Assembly (NCBI RefSeq): GCF_018128905.1
Contig: NZ_CP063808.1
Coordinates: 2,728,001 to 2,792,000, forward strand
Direction of reading: 5' to 3'
Length of the DNA stretch: 64,000 nt
DNA from: Streptomyces sp. A2-16
Lineage (GTDB): Bacteria; Actinomycetota; Actinomycetes; Streptomycetales; Streptomycetaceae
The position numbers and the translations under genes were made by a program. Positions 9,593-18,295 of the stretch are shown in pieces. The notes beneath the pieces are model-generated. The model ran no database searches and was not told the DNA's origin. It saw only the letters and a list, made by a program, of their open reading frames with translations. The number at the start of each line of letters is the position of its first letter. The first letter of the stretch is position 1.

Positions 9593-9676
9593 TCCCGCAC
9601 GACCACTCGCACCACCTCCATGAAACCCACGGCACCGCTTGCCGGCCGCCGTGTAACCGCCCGGAGGCGAGCCGCA

Positions 9677-11041
9677 GTGTCAGTACACCCCGTCGACGAG
9701 AAACTCCCCGCCCTGAAGATGGCGACCACGGGCCTGCAGCACGTGGCCGCCATGTACGCCGGAGTCGTCGCCCCACCCCTGATCGTCGGCGCGGCCATCG
9801 GCCTTTCCCCCGCCGACCTCACCTTCCTCACCGGCGCCTGCCTGTTCACCGCGGGCCTCGCCACCTTCCTGCAGACCCTCGGCATCTGGCGGATCGGCGC
9901 CCGGCTGCCCTTCGTCAACGGCGTCACCTTCGCCGGCGTCGCCCCCATGACCGCGGTCGTCGCCTCCACCGAGGACAAGTCCGACGCCCTGCCGGTGATC
10001 TTCGGCGCGGTGATCGTCGCCGGACTCCTCGGCTTCCTCGCCGCCCCCTTCTTCAGCAAGGCGATCCGCTTCTTCCCGCCGGTCGTCACCGGGACCGTCA
10101 TCACCCTGATAGGCATCTCGCTGCTGCCGGTCGCCTTCGGCTGGGCGCAGGGCCCCGACCCGACGGCGCGGGACTACGGCTCGACGACCCACCTGGGCCT
10201 GGCCGCGGGGACGCTCGTCATCGTGCTTGTCCTACGGCGCTTCACACGCGGCTTCGTCAAGCAGATCGCCGTGCTGCTCGGCCTGGTGGCCGGCACGCTC
10301 CTCGCGATCCCTTTCGGCGCCACGGACTTCGGCCCGGTCGCCGAGGCGGCCGTCGTCGGCTTCCCGACCCCCTTCCACTTCGGTGCCCCGCAGTTCCAGC
10401 TCGCGGCGATCGTCTCGCTGTGCGTGGTGATGGTGGTCTCGATGACCGAATCGACCGCGGACATGCTGGCATTGGGCGAGATCGTCGAGCGCCCGGCCGA
10501 CGAGAGGACCATCGCCGCGGGGCTGCGCGCCGACACCCTCGGCTCGGCGCTCAGCCCCCTCTTCAACGGCTTCATGTGCAGCGCCTTCGCCCAGAACATC
10601 GGGCTCGTGGCGATGACGAGGATCCGCAGCCGCTACGTCGTCGCCACCGGCGGCGCCTTCCTGGTGCTGATGGGCCTGTGCCCCATGGCCGCCTCCCTCA
10701 TCGCCGTCGTCCCGCGCCCGGTGCTCGGCGGCGCCGGGGTCGTCCTGTTCGGCTCGGTGGCCGCCAGCGGCATCCAGACCCTCGTCAAGGCGGCCCTGGA
10801 CAAGGACAACAACGTCCTGATCGTCGCCGTGTCGCTGGCCGTCGGCATCATCCCGATCACCGCGCCGGAGTTCTACCACGCCTTCCCCGAGACCGTGAGG
10901 ATCGTCCTGGACTCGGGGATCTCCACGGGCTGCGTCGCCGCGGTGGTACTGAACCTGCTCTTCAACCACCTCGGTCGGGGCGGGGACGCGACCGACGTCA
11001 CCCACCCCATGGAGGCCGTCCCCGCTCAGCCGATCTCGTAA
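9677..11041 (+). CDS. NCS2 uracil/xanthine/urate permease
   Basis: 454-residue integral membrane protein with about 12-14 helices, nucleobase:cation symporter-2 family. Family features: LPALKMATTGLQHVAAMYAG at the first helix, PVVTGTVITLIGISLLPV, and the signature segment where TM10 carries FAQNIGLVAMTRI with the conserved Gln-Asn. It imports a purine such as xanthine or urate for the neighbouring catabolic genes. The GTG at 9677 is chosen because GGAGG lies 9 bases upstream and it gives the usual length; an ATG at 9620 is also in frame. Its 3' end overlaps the convergent chitosanase gene by 16 bases. Confidence 0.92.
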   Translation: MSVHPVDEKLPALKMATTGLQHVAAMYAGVVAPPLIVGAAIGLSPADLTFLTGACLFTAGLATFLQTLGIWRIGARLPFVNGVTFAGVAPMTAVVASTEDKSDALPVIFGAVIVAGLLGFLAAPFFSKAIRFFPPVVTGTVITLIGISLLPVAFGWAQGPDPTARDYGSTTHLGLAAGTLVIVLVLRRFTRGFVKQIAVLLGLVAGTLLAIPFGATDFGPVAEAAVVGFPTPFHFGAPQFQLAAIVSLCVVMVVSMTESTADMLALGEIVERPADERTIAAGLRADTLGSALSPLFNGFMCSAFAQNIGLVAMTRIRSRYVVATGGAFLVLMGLCPMAASLIAVVPRPVLGGAGVVLFGSVAASGIQTLVKAALDKDNNVLIVAVSLAVGIIPITAPEFYHAFPETVRIVLDSGISTGCVAAVVLNLLFNHLGRGGDATDVTHPMEAVPAQPIS

Positions 11042-11835
11042 CTGTCCCCGTACACCTTCCACTTGAGCGGTGTGTCCAGGTCGAGATTGCCCTGCTCCAG
11101 AAAGACCCGCTGGGCCGTCTCGACCCGGCTGACGTCATGGTGCGCCACCTCCTGCCTCATCGCCCACACCCGGGCGTCCAGGAACGCGTGCAGATAGGCG
11201 GTCTCGTCACCCCCGTCCGCGGGGGTGTCCGCGCTCGCGCGGGCCCGGTCGCGGATGCCGCCGAAGCTCAGGGCGTCGGTGCCGGGCCCGTGCATGACCA
11301 TCGCGTCGTAGTGGACGAACTGGCCGAGCGTACCGAGGCCGTCCTCCTTGGCGCGCGAGACCGCCGGGTCGAAGTAGCCGCGGTCCCGCTCGTCCCGCTG
11401 GGCCGCACGGAACGCGGACGTCTGCGCCGCGGTCCGCCAGGCCGCCGGGAAGCCCGGGTCCAGCCCGTCGTGCGAGTCGGTGCCGTCCACCGCACGCAGG
11501 GCGGGCAGATACGGGGCCAGGGGATTGGCGGGGACCCGTTCCGTGTAGAGCTCGACCAGCGCCAGCATGTCGCTCGTACCGGAGCAGAAACCGATGATGC
11601 CGCCGGTGTAGCCGCGGCCGTCCCCGATGTCCTCGAGGTACCCGTACTGCGCCTCCCAGTCCAGCGAGGAGTTCTCCGCGCTGGACACCAGCCGCATCGC
11701 GAGGTCCTTCTTGACCGGGTCGTCGAGCCCGGTCGGGTCCGCGGCCTCGGCCGACGGCCACCGGGTGCTCAGCACCCCGGCCCCGAGGGCGGCGAGCAGG
11801 GTGCGGCGGGCGGCGGTTCTGGACAGGAGGGCCAC
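11026..11835 (-). CDS. csn: Secreted chitosanase, GH46
   Basis: 269-residue extracellular chitosanase hydrolysing beta-1,4 bonds in chitosan. The mature part aligns closely with the Streptomyces N174 enzyme: SSAENSSLDW holds the acid Glu54 and EDIGDGRGYTGG the general base Asp72. The signal region ARRTLLAALGAG has a twin-arginine character, consistent with Tat export known for related chitosanases, followed by an AEA cleavage site near residue 32. It stands alone, convergent with the permease. Confidence 0.95.
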   Translation of the reverse strand: MALLSRTAARRTLLAALGAGVLSTRWPSAEAADPTGLDDPVKKDLAMRLVSSAENSSLDWEAQYGYLEDIGDGRGYTGGIIGFCSGTSDMLALVELYTERVPANPLAPYLPALRAVDGTDSHDGLDPGFPAAWRTAAQTSAFRAAQRDERDRGYFDPAVSRAKEDGLGTLGQFVHYDAMVMHGPGTDALSFGGIRDRARASADTPADGGDETAYLHAFLDARVWAMRQEVAHHDVSRVETAQRVFLEQGNLDLDTPLKWKVYGDSYEIG

Positions 11836-11932
11836 GTCATCTCCAAGCAGGGCGCGGTGCGGGGGAGTCGAGAGTCGCGCGCCGACTTGGGAATGCCGTG
11901 GGGGACCGGTGGCAGCTCACTGTGGAATCGGG

Positions 11933-12730
11933 TCACAGTCTGTCGATCCCCTGGCAGGAGCGGGGGGCGGGAAGCCGTCCGGTGAAGTAGGAGCGCGGCG
12001 GGACGCCCATCAGGGTGCGGAAGTCGGACGCCATGTGGGACTGGTCGTAGTAGCCCGTGACGGCGGCCAGTTCGGCCGGGGCCAGCTCGGTGGCGTGGGC
12101 GAGCACCGCGCGGACCCGGTCGATACGGGCGTAGTGCTTGGGCGAGAGCCCCACGCCCTCGCTGAACAGGTTGCGCAACTGGCGCTCACTGACGGCGAGT
12201 TCACGAGCCACATCGCCGACCTGCCCGGGTGTGCGGTCCGAGCTGACGGACAGTGCGGCGACCGCCGCGCGCAGCAGTTCGGCGCGTGCCCCGTCGGCCG
12301 CGCGGGGCAGCCGGTCCGGGAGGACGTCAATGAGCCGGGCCGGCACCTCCTCGGGCTCCAGGCGGGCGAGTTCGTGCGCCAGCCGCCGCGCCGTCCGGCC
12401 CGGCAGGGCGCCCAGCGGCAGGACCCGCCCGACGAGATCGACGGCCGGGAGGCCGAGCAGGGGCCGGACGGCCCCGGGCGCCAGCCGTATCTCCGTGCAG
12501 GACACGTGCCGCTTGCCCGCGTGGTAGGTGGCCCGGACGCGCGGCCCGGAGACCAGCAGGGTGGGCCCGCCCCGCGCCTCGCTGCGGATGAGCACCTTGG
12601 TCGCGGGGTCCGGCAGCTGGACGAGCGGCTCCCGCGGATCCGCCTCCACGGCCAGGGTCCCGATCCCTGCGATCCACGGACCGAGCCCGTCGGGAGGGCG
12701 CGGGGCCCGCTCGGAAACGGAGTTGGTCAC
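11933..12730 (-). CDS. AraC-family transcriptional regulator
   Basis: 265-residue regulator. The C-terminal 100 residues contain the two AraC helix-turn-helix units: VARELAVSERQLRNLFSEGV, then VTGYYDQSHMASDFRTLMGV ending in the PPRSYF signature. The N-terminal part resembles the cupin-like sensory half found in short AraC proteins (VLIRSEARGG, a TLLVSGP strand). The start is the GTG at 12730 (VTNSVSER). It is divergent from the NmrA-like reductase gene with a 96-base shared promoter region, so that gene is its probable target. Confidence 0.9.
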   Translation of the reverse strand: MTNSVSERAPRPPDGLGPWIAGIGTLAVEADPREPLVQLPDPATKVLIRSEARGGPTLLVSGPRVRATYHAGKRHVSCTEIRLAPGAVRPLLGLPAVDLVGRVLPLGALPGRTARRLAHELARLEPEEVPARLIDVLPDRLPRAADGARAELLRAAVAALSVSSDRTPGQVGDVARELAVSERQLRNLFSEGVGLSPKHYARIDRVRAVLAHATELAPAELAAVTGYYDQSHMASDFRTLMGVPPRSYFTGRLPAPRSCQGIDRL

Positions 12731-12826
12731 GCATCCACGGTAAGCGCGGGACCGCCGGGTTCGGGCGTGCGAAACGTGCCGGAATTTCCTATCGACCGGG
12801 GCCGTACGGGGCCCACGGTGGTGGTC

Positions 12827-13699
12827 ATGATCCTTGTCACCGGTGCCACCGGCACCATCGGAAGCGAAGTCGTACGACAGCTCGTGGCGCGCGGAGAGAA
12901 GGTGCGCGCGCTCACCCGGGACCCCGGCGGGGCCCAGCTGCCGCCGGGAGCGGAGGCGGCCCGGGGGCACCACCGCGACCTCGCCTCCGTGGCGTCGGCC
13001 ATGGCGGGCGCCGACACCGCCTTCCTCGTGGGCGTCTTCGGACCGGAGGACGCCGACAGCGACCGGGGGATGGTGGAGGCGGCACGGTCGGCGGGGGTAC
13101 GGCGGGTGGTGAAGCTCTCCGCGATCAGCGCGGGGGACCCCAGGACGGGCCTGGGCGGCATCGCGCACGGACACGGCGAGGAGGCGGTCCGCGGGAGCGG
13201 CCTGGAGTGGGTGATCCTGCGGCCCTCGGCCTTCGCGTCGAACACCCTGAGCTGGGCGGGGGCGATCCGCTCGGGCGAGCCGGTGGCCAACATGCTGGGC
13301 TCGGGCCGGCAGGGGGTCGTGGACCCGCGGGACGTCGCCGAGATCGCGGTCGCGGCGCTGGCCGGTCCCGGTCACGAGGGGCGGACGTACACCCTGACCG
13401 GTCCGGAGACGCTCACCCCCCAGGACCAGGCGGCCGCGCTGGGAGAGGTGCTCGGCGTCCCTGTGGAACTCCGGGACCTGACCCCGCCGCAGACCCGTGA
13501 CCTGCTGGTCGCCTCCGGCTGGAGCGAGGAGGCCGCGAAGGGAATGCTGCGCAGCGTCCGCTTCGTGGCCGAGGGCGGCAACGCGGTCGTCACGGGGGAC
13601 GTGGCGGAGGTACTGGGCCGCCCCGCCCGGACGTACCGCGAGTGGGCGCGGGACCACGCGGGGGCGTTCGGAGGGGGAGGGGGCGGGGGCGAGGGCTGA
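12827..13699 (+). CDS. NmrA/NAD(P)H-binding SDR-like protein
   Basis: 290-residue atypical short-chain dehydrogenase of the NmrA/QOR2 group. The dinucleotide motif GATGTIG is at residues 6-12, followed by VRALTRDP, the adenine-end signature for NADPH. It lacks a YxxxK catalytic pair in the usual place, so it may act as a redox sensor or quinone reductase. The last residues are a Gly/Glu run. Start ATG at 12827; a GTG six bases upstream is also in frame. Divergent from an AraC regulator, which probably controls it. Confidence 0.85.
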   Translation: MILVTGATGTIGSEVVRQLVARGEKVRALTRDPGGAQLPPGAEAARGHHRDLASVASAMAGADTAFLVGVFGPEDADSDRGMVEAARSAGVRRVVKLSAISAGDPRTGLGGIAHGHGEEAVRGSGLEWVILRPSAFASNTLSWAGAIRSGEPVANMLGSGRQGVVDPRDVAEIAVAALAGPGHEGRTYTLTGPETLTPQDQAAALGEVLGVPVELRDLTPPQTRDLLVASGWSEEAAKGMLRSVRFVAEGGNAVVTGDVAEVLGRPARTYREWARDHAGAFGGGGGGGEG

Positions 13700-13703
13700 G
13701 GCC

Positions 13704-13781
13704 GCGCAGTTCCCCGCGCCGATCCGGGATACGGCTGCGGCCACGTCGACCGCACCCACCCAGGGGCGCGGGGAACTGCGC
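13704..13781. repeat. 17-bp inverted repeat of a dispersed streptomycete element
   Basis: GCGCAGTTCCCCGCGCC (13704-13720) and GGCGCGGGGAACTGCGC (13765-13781) are exact reverse complements. This sequence is a familiar intergenic repeat in Streptomyces and probably acts as a terminator between the convergent genes here. A CGCACC simple repeat follows at about 13852-13883, and CCGCACCCGCCGGACG occurs twice. Confidence 0.75.
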
Positions 13782-13896
13782 GCCCGGCCACGACCCACCC
13801 GCACCCGCCGGACGACACGACGTGGCAGGTCCGTGGGCGCTCGGCTCCACGCACCCGCACCCGCACCCGCACCCGCCGGACGGCAAGCCGTGGCCC

Positions 13897-15333
13897 TCAG
13901 CCCCTCGCCCCCGCCCGCGGCCGCAGCACCACCGCGGCCAGGGCGAGAGCCCCCACCGCGATCGCCGTCCCCACCCGGAACGCCGCCTGATACCCCTCGG
14001 CCGTCGCCGAGACCACCTCGGCCCCGCCCGCCAGCAACCCCTCCGTGCGACTCGCCGCCAGCACGGACAGCACCGCGAGCCCCAGCGAACCACCCACCAC
14101 CTGCGTGGTGTTGAACAGCCCGGACGCCAGCCCCGCGTCCTCCTCACGAGCCCCCGACATGGCGAGCCCGGTCAGCGCGGGCATGGCCGCGGCGAAGCCG
14201 ACGGACAGCGACAGCAGCGCGGGAAGGACGTCCGCGAGGTACGAACCGTTGGCCGGCACACGGCTCAGCAGGGCCATCCCGGCGACGATGAGCACGAGCC
14301 CCGCCAGCAGGACCCGGTACGCCCCGAACCGCCCGATGGTCCGTGCCGACAGCCCCAGCATCAGCACCCCGATCACGATCGGCGCCGGCAGGAACGCCGT
14401 GCCGGTGAGCAACTCGCCGAACCCCAGGACGCGTTGGAGGTACAGCGCGCCGAGGAACTGGAAGCCGTACATCGTGGCGATCATCAGGATCTGCACGGCG
14501 TTCGCGCCGGAGAGCAGCCGGGAGCCGAACAGCCGCAGCCGCAGCAGCGGGCGGGCGGCACGCGCCTGGCGCAGACCGAACGCGGTGAACAGGACGAGGG
14601 CGACCAGCGCCAGGAGCAGCGTGCCGGTCACCTCGCGGTCGCCGGACCCGACGATCGCGTACACCGTCAGCATCAGCGCCCCCGTCACCAGCACGGCCCC
14701 CGGATAGTCCGCACCCCGGCCAAGGCCCTCGCCCTCGTCCGCGTCGAGCACCCGCACCGCCGCCAGCAGGGCGACGACTCCGATCGGAAGGTTGATCAGG
14801 AAGATCCAGTGCCAGTTCAGGGCCTGCGTCAGCGCCCCGCCGAGGAACGTGCCGAGCGCCCCGCCCGCCGCGCCCACCGCGCTGAACACCGCGATCGCAC
14901 GGGCCTGCGCACGCGGCTCGGGGAACAGCGCGACCAGCATGCCGAGCACCACCGCCGAGGTCATCGCCCCGCCCACACCCTGCAGGGCCCGCGCCGCGAT
15001 CAGCATGCCCTGGCCCGTCGCCACCCCGCAGAGCACGGACGCGGCCGTGAACACGGCGAGCCCCGCCGCGAACATCCGCTTGCGGCCGACCAGGTCGCCC
15101 AGCCGGCCCACCAGCAACAGCAGCCCGCCGAACGGGATCAGATAGGCGTTGACCACCCAGGCGAGGCCAGAACCCGAGAATCCGAGGTCGCTCTGTATGG
15201 CCGGCATGGCGACCGTGACGATGTTGCCGTCCAGGATCGTCATGAGCGTTCCCGCGCACAGGACGACGAGGGCCGTCCAGCGGGAGTACGTTCGGTGCGG
15301 TGTTCGCGTCGGGTTTTCGACGATGGCCGTCAT
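13897..15333 (-). CDS. MFS drug exporter, DHA2 (14-TM) family
   Basis: 478-residue proton-driven efflux pump of the EmrB/QacA type. Seen features: motif A GRLGDLVGRKRMFAAGL between TM2 and TM3, motif C-like MLIAARALQGVGGAM, and the LDGNIVTVAMPAI segment in TM1 typical of DHA2. About 14 hydrophobic helices run to a short basic C-terminus. The ATG at 15333 has GGAGG about 10 bases upstream. It is divergent from an HxlR regulator at 15443, with an inverted repeat between them, the usual layout of a regulated exporter. Substrate unknown. Confidence 0.92.
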   Translation of the reverse strand: MTAIVENPTRTPHRTYSRWTALVVLCAGTLMTILDGNIVTVAMPAIQSDLGFSGSGLAWVVNAYLIPFGGLLLLVGRLGDLVGRKRMFAAGLAVFTAASVLCGVATGQGMLIAARALQGVGGAMTSAVVLGMLVALFPEPRAQARAIAVFSAVGAAGGALGTFLGGALTQALNWHWIFLINLPIGVVALLAAVRVLDADEGEGLGRGADYPGAVLVTGALMLTVYAIVGSGDREVTGTLLLALVALVLFTAFGLRQARAARPLLRLRLFGSRLLSGANAVQILMIATMYGFQFLGALYLQRVLGFGELLTGTAFLPAPIVIGVLMLGLSARTIGRFGAYRVLLAGLVLIVAGMALLSRVPANGSYLADVLPALLSLSVGFAAAMPALTGLAMSGAREEDAGLASGLFNTTQVVGGSLGLAVLSVLAASRTEGLLAGGAEVVSATAEGYQAAFRVGTAIAVGALALAAVVLRPRAGARG

Positions 15334-15365
15334 GGCGGCGTTGCCTCCGCGTTCCATGGGTTCCG

Positions 15366-15391
15366 ACAAGTGGCTCAAGCGCACGACTTGT
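15366..15391. promoter_or_regulatory. Possible HxlR operator
   Basis: ACAAGT (15366-15371) and ACTTGT (15386-15391) form an inverted repeat with a 14-base spacer in the 109-base region between the MFS gene and its HxlR regulator. Position and symmetry suggest an operator; no biochemical consensus was used. Confidence 0.4.
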
Positions 15392-15442
15392 AACGGGGAA
15401 CATCGTCGGTGACCATGGAGAACGGCGTAAGGAGGCAGTCCG

Positions 15443-15838
15443 ATGTCCCAGAGGAACACCGGTGTTACCGTCCAGGTAGTGAACGCGCACGCGTGTCCGG
15501 TGCGGGAAGTTCTTGACAGGGTCTCCGGCAAATGGAGCGTGCAGATCCTTGTCGCGGCCGCACACGGACCCATCCGCTTCACCGAGTTGGAGCGCAGCAT
15601 CGAGGGCATCAGCCGCCGCATGCTCACCCTGACCCTGCGCAACCTGGAGCGCGACGGCCTCGTGACCCGGACCGTCCATCCGACGGTGCCGCCCAAGGTC
15701 GAGTACGAACTCACCCCGGTCGCCCGCGAGTTGCACGAGACCCTGCAACGCCTGACCGACTGGGCCGAGCGCAACAGGGTCTACATCGCCGAGGCGCGGG
15801 CGAGCTACGACGCCGAGCGGGAGCCGGAGCCGGCCTGA
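15443..15838 (+). CDS. HxlR-family transcriptional regulator
   Basis: 131-residue winged-helix regulator. The family N-terminus with a single Cys (AHACPVREVLDRVSGKWSV) is present, then IRFTELERSIEGISRRMLT as the DNA-binding helix pair and a wing VHPTVPPKVEYELTPVARE. The Cys is the usual redox or electrophile sensor in this family. AAGGAGG precedes the ATG. It is divergent from the MFS exporter, its likely target. Its stop is one base from the stop of the convergent thioesterase gene. Confidence 0.92.
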   Translation: MSQRNTGVTVQVVNAHACPVREVLDRVSGKWSVQILVAAAHGPIRFTELERSIEGISRRMLTLTLRNLERDGLVTRTVHPTVPPKVEYELTPVARELHETLQRLTDWAERNRVYIAEARASYDAEREPEPA

Positions 15839-15839
15839 G

Positions 15840-16262
15840 CTAGAGGCCGAACAGGCCGGGGTCGGTGGCCAGTTCCTTGAAGACCTGGACGGGGTGTGCG
15901 ACCAGGCGGCGCTCCTTGAGGTCCAGCAGTCCGCCGACCGCCGTGATCTCGGCCGCCACGGTGCCGTCCTTCTTGCGGATCGTCTGCTGTATTCGGAACG
16001 TCTTGCCCTCGCCCCACTCGAAGACACAGGTCACGTCGACCTCGTCACCGGCGAGCAGCTCGCGCCGGTAGCTGATGGTGGTCTCCAGGGCCACCGGGCC
16101 CACGCCGCTGCCGATGAGCCCGGCCTGGGTGATCCCGGCGGCCCTGATCAGCGACCAGCGGGCGTGCTCCGCGTAGTTGAGGTACACGCTCTGGTTGAGA
16201 TGGCCCTGCACGTCCGTCTCGTACCCGCGGACGGTCACCGGCACGGAAAACGGCTCGCTCAT
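15840..16262 (-). CDS. Acyl-CoA thioesterase, 4HBT hot-dog fold
   Basis: 140-residue single hot-dog protein. The 4-hydroxybenzoyl-CoA thioesterase motif is visible in VRGYETDVQGHLNQSVYLNY, where the Asp and the HLNQ turn mark the active site, followed by a helix AEHARWSLIRAAG. It should hydrolyse an acyl-CoA thioester; the substrate is not evident. It lies 54 bases after the stop of the gene at 16317-16982 in the same direction, so may be co-transcribed. Confidence 0.9.
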   Translation of the reverse strand: MSEPFSVPVTVRGYETDVQGHLNQSVYLNYAEHARWSLIRAAGITQAGLIGSGVGPVALETTISYRRELLAGDEVDVTCVFEWGEGKTFRIQQTIRKKDGTVAAEITAVGGLLDLKERRLVAHPVQVFKELATDPGLFGL

Positions 16263-16316
16263 GTCAATCCCCTCTCACCTCACGGCAGTTGCAGCACCGA
16301 TCCTGACACGTGCCCC

Positions 16317-16982
16317 CTACACCCGGCGCGGTGAGGCCAGCAGGTACCGGGTCCTGGTCCGCGGCTCCGTGTACTCCCCGGCCTGCCAGCCGGCCGCCTC
16401 CAGGGTGATCGCGCAGGCCCGCAGCGCCTCGCCGTCCGCCGCGTGCACGGCGACGGCCTCGGGCTGCGGGGTCGCGCGCACCCGGTAGCCGGGCGAGCCC
16501 CCCGCTTCCGGCGTGTGCCCGGCCGCCTCCAGCGCCAGCGCGGCCGCCTGGACGAGATGCGCGCGCTCCCAGCCGCAGGGGCGGTCGGTGGCCCCGGCGG
16601 GGTCGGTCATCCGGCGCAGCTCCAGCAGTCCCTGCCAGGCGCTGTGCACCTCACGCGCTCGGGCCGGACCGGTGTCCGCGGCCTCGGTGCCGCCGACCTG
16701 TGCGGTGAACACGCCGGGCGCCGGTTCGGCGGGGGGCTGCGGCTCCGCCTCGGCCGTCTCGCGGATGCGGTGGCCGGCCGGTGTCAGGAAATGGTCGTGC
16801 GGCGGCCGCGGATGCCGGAAGGCCAGGCCCCGCTTCACCAGCGCGTCCAGCTGGGACTCGGTGCCCCTGAGCCGTCCGGTCACGGGATCGGCGGCGTCGA
16901 TGACACGCCGCTGTGCGGCGGTGGGCGGTCGCGTCACGGCGTGCTCCTTCCCCGGGAGGGGCCGTACGACGGCCGTACGCAT
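16317..16982 (-). CDS. Hypothetical protein with N-terminal helical domain
   Basis: 221 residues, not recognised. Residues 17-75 look like a winged-helix-like helical domain (TAAQRRVIDAADPVTGRLRG, then a QLDALVKRGLAF helix and LTPAGHRIRE). The C-terminal half has two short alpha/beta repeats, ERAHLVQAAALALEAAGH and EALRACAITLEAAGW, each followed by a strand YRVRAT or RYLLAS, suggesting an internal duplication. Start ATG 16982 has GGAGGGGG 6 bases upstream; a GTG at 16937 with GGAAGGAG is equally plausible and gives 206 residues. Confidence 0.75.
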   Translation of the reverse strand: MRTAVVRPLPGKEHAVTRPPTAAQRRVIDAADPVTGRLRGTESQLDALVKRGLAFRHPRPPHDHFLTPAGHRIRETAEAEPQPPAEPAPGVFTAQVGGTEAADTGPARAREVHSAWQGLLELRRMTDPAGATDRPCGWERAHLVQAAALALEAAGHTPEAGGSPGYRVRATPQPEAVAVHAADGEALRACAITLEAAGWQAGEYTEPRTRTRYLLASPRRV

Positions 16983-17006
16983 CAGCGACCCCCTCCGTTT
17001 CGAAGG

Positions 17007-17606
17007 CTACGACGGGGGTCTGACATTCCACCCGGCGATCACCGGCCGCCCGTGCTCCGTCCCCAGTCGGCACAGCGTCCCCGTCGCCAGCTGGAACAGG
17101 GCCCCGGCCGACGCGGGCAGGCCGAGTCGGCGGGCGGTGAGCACGCGCAGGAAATGGCCGTGCGCCACCAGCACCACGCACCCCTCGGTGTTCGCGTGCG
17201 CCGCGTCCACCGCGGCCAGCACGCGGTCGGCCCGTTCGCCGACCTGCTCCGGGCTCTCTCCGGGGTGGTCGGGCGGGCCGGGTGCCACCCCGTCCGTGAA
17301 CAGGAACCAGTCCGGGCGCTCCCGCTGGATCTCGACGGTGGTGATGCCCTCGTAGCCGCCGTAGTCCCACTCCCGCAGATCGACGTCGACCCGCAGGTCG
17401 TGCAGTCCGATGAGCTCCGCGGTCTCCCGGGCCCGCTGGAGGGGGCTGACGAAGGCGGCTCCGATGCGGTGGGAGCGGATCAGCGGCACCAGCCGGCGCG
17501 CCTCCTCCCGGCCGCGCTCGGTCAGCGGTACGTCCGTCCAGCCCGTGTGCCGTCCGGACCGCGACCACTCGGTCTCCCCGTGCCGGACCAGAAAGAGATC
17601 ACCCAT
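17007..17606 (-). CDS. Histidine phosphatase family protein
   Basis: 199-residue phosphoglycerate-mutase-like phosphatase. The catalytic RHG triad is LVRHGETEW near residue 6-14, the second His is in VVLVAHGHFLRVL, and LREWDYGGYEG is the loop typical of the small-molecule phosphatase branch. The ATG at 17606 (MGDLFLVRHGE) has GGAAGGG about 5 bases upstream. An in-frame extension upstream consists of 17-residue repeats from the minisatellite and is rejected. Substrate unknown. Confidence 0.92.
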   Translation of the reverse strand: MGDLFLVRHGETEWSRSGRHTGWTDVPLTERGREEARRLVPLIRSHRIGAAFVSPLQRARETAELIGLHDLRVDVDLREWDYGGYEGITTVEIQRERPDWFLFTDGVAPGPPDHPGESPEQVGERADRVLAAVDAAHANTEGCVVLVAHGHFLRVLTARRLGLPASAGALFQLATGTLCRLGTEHGRPVIAGWNVRPPS

Positions 17607-17727
17607 GCGCGCACCCTTCCCGCTCGTCTCCCAGAACCGTGCCACACGGGCCCGGGCACCCGCAGGCCGAACTGGGCCGGACGGCCGCGAGGCACCACAT
17701 CCCGATCGCGGGACCCGGTCCGCCGCG

Positions 17728-17982
17728 GGCCGCCCAGGCCGGGTCCCGTGGTGGGCCGACCGGAGCCGCTCCGTTGCAGGTTGACCAGGTTGGGTTTCGT
17801 CGTGGGCTGACCAGACCGGCTCCGTCGCGGGCCGCCCAGGCCGGGTCCCGTGGTGGGCCGACCGGAGCCGCTCCGTTGCAGGCTGAGCAGGTTGGGTTTC
17901 GTCGTGGGCTGACCAGACCGGCTCCGCCGCAGGCTGACCAGGCCGGCTTTCGTCGTGGGCCGACCGGACCCGCTCCGTCGCA
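17728..17982. repeat. 51-bp minisatellite, five copies
   Basis: Five adjacent 51-bp units begin at 17728, 17779, 17830, 17881 and 17932, with a degenerate sixth from 17983. Units 1 and 3 are identical; units 2 and 4 form a second, more AT-rich type (GGTTTCGTCGTGGGC core); unit 5 is a mixture. The order A-B-A-B-C suggests amplification of a 102-bp dimer. Confidence 0.93.
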
Positions 17983-18164
17983 GGCCCACCAGCCCCGGTC
18001 CGTCCAGATCGCCGCTCCGCCCGGTCGGGCCACCGCTCGCGTCCGCCCTCGCGGCAGCCGCCGTCCGGCGCTCGAAGGCCGACACCCCTCGTCCGCGCCC
18101 GGGCCGGTTCGTCCCCCGAAGCGGCCGCGCCGATCCCGCGGGTCCGCCGCCGCCCTTGGCCCGT

Positions 18165-18294
18165 CACGGCCCGCCGGTCACCTGAGCCCTTCGGCACCCC
18201 GGCGGCCCGACATGGCCCGCCGGTCACCGAGCCCTTCGGCACCCCGGCCGCCCGTCACGGCCCGCCGGTCACCCGAGTCCCTCGGCACCCCGCC
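18165..18294. repeat. 45-46-bp tandem repeat, three copies
   Basis: Units at 18165-18210, 18211-18255 and 18256-18294 share GGCCCGCCGGTCACC then CCTTCGGCACCCCGG with single-base indels. The array ends within a base of the stop of the gene at 18296. Confidence 0.88.
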
Positions 18295-18295
18295 C

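Larger units (their letters stand above)
17607..18295. other. Gene-free minisatellite-rich interval
   Basis: No gene is supported. Long open frames here exist only because the 51-bp unit is a multiple of three and stop-free. The interval holds two tandem arrays (17728-17982 and 18165-18294). Confidence 0.7.

Noticed and set aside
9434..9676. Longer N-terminus of the purine permease from upstream in-frame starts
   Set aside because: The extension crosses the double hairpin and lacks hydrophobic or family sequence; GTG at 9677 has a good ribosome site.
13852..13883. CGCACC simple repeat considered as a CRISPR or structured element
   Set aside because: It is a short homogeneous repeat without spacers, and no cas genes are present.
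17728..17982. 51-bp array considered as a CRISPR
   Set aside because: Units are contiguous and near-identical throughout, with no unique spacers.
17007..18242. N-terminal extension of the histidine phosphatase into the 51-bp array
   Set aside because: The extension is repeats; the RHG motif begins at the ATG at 17606 and a ribosome site is there.
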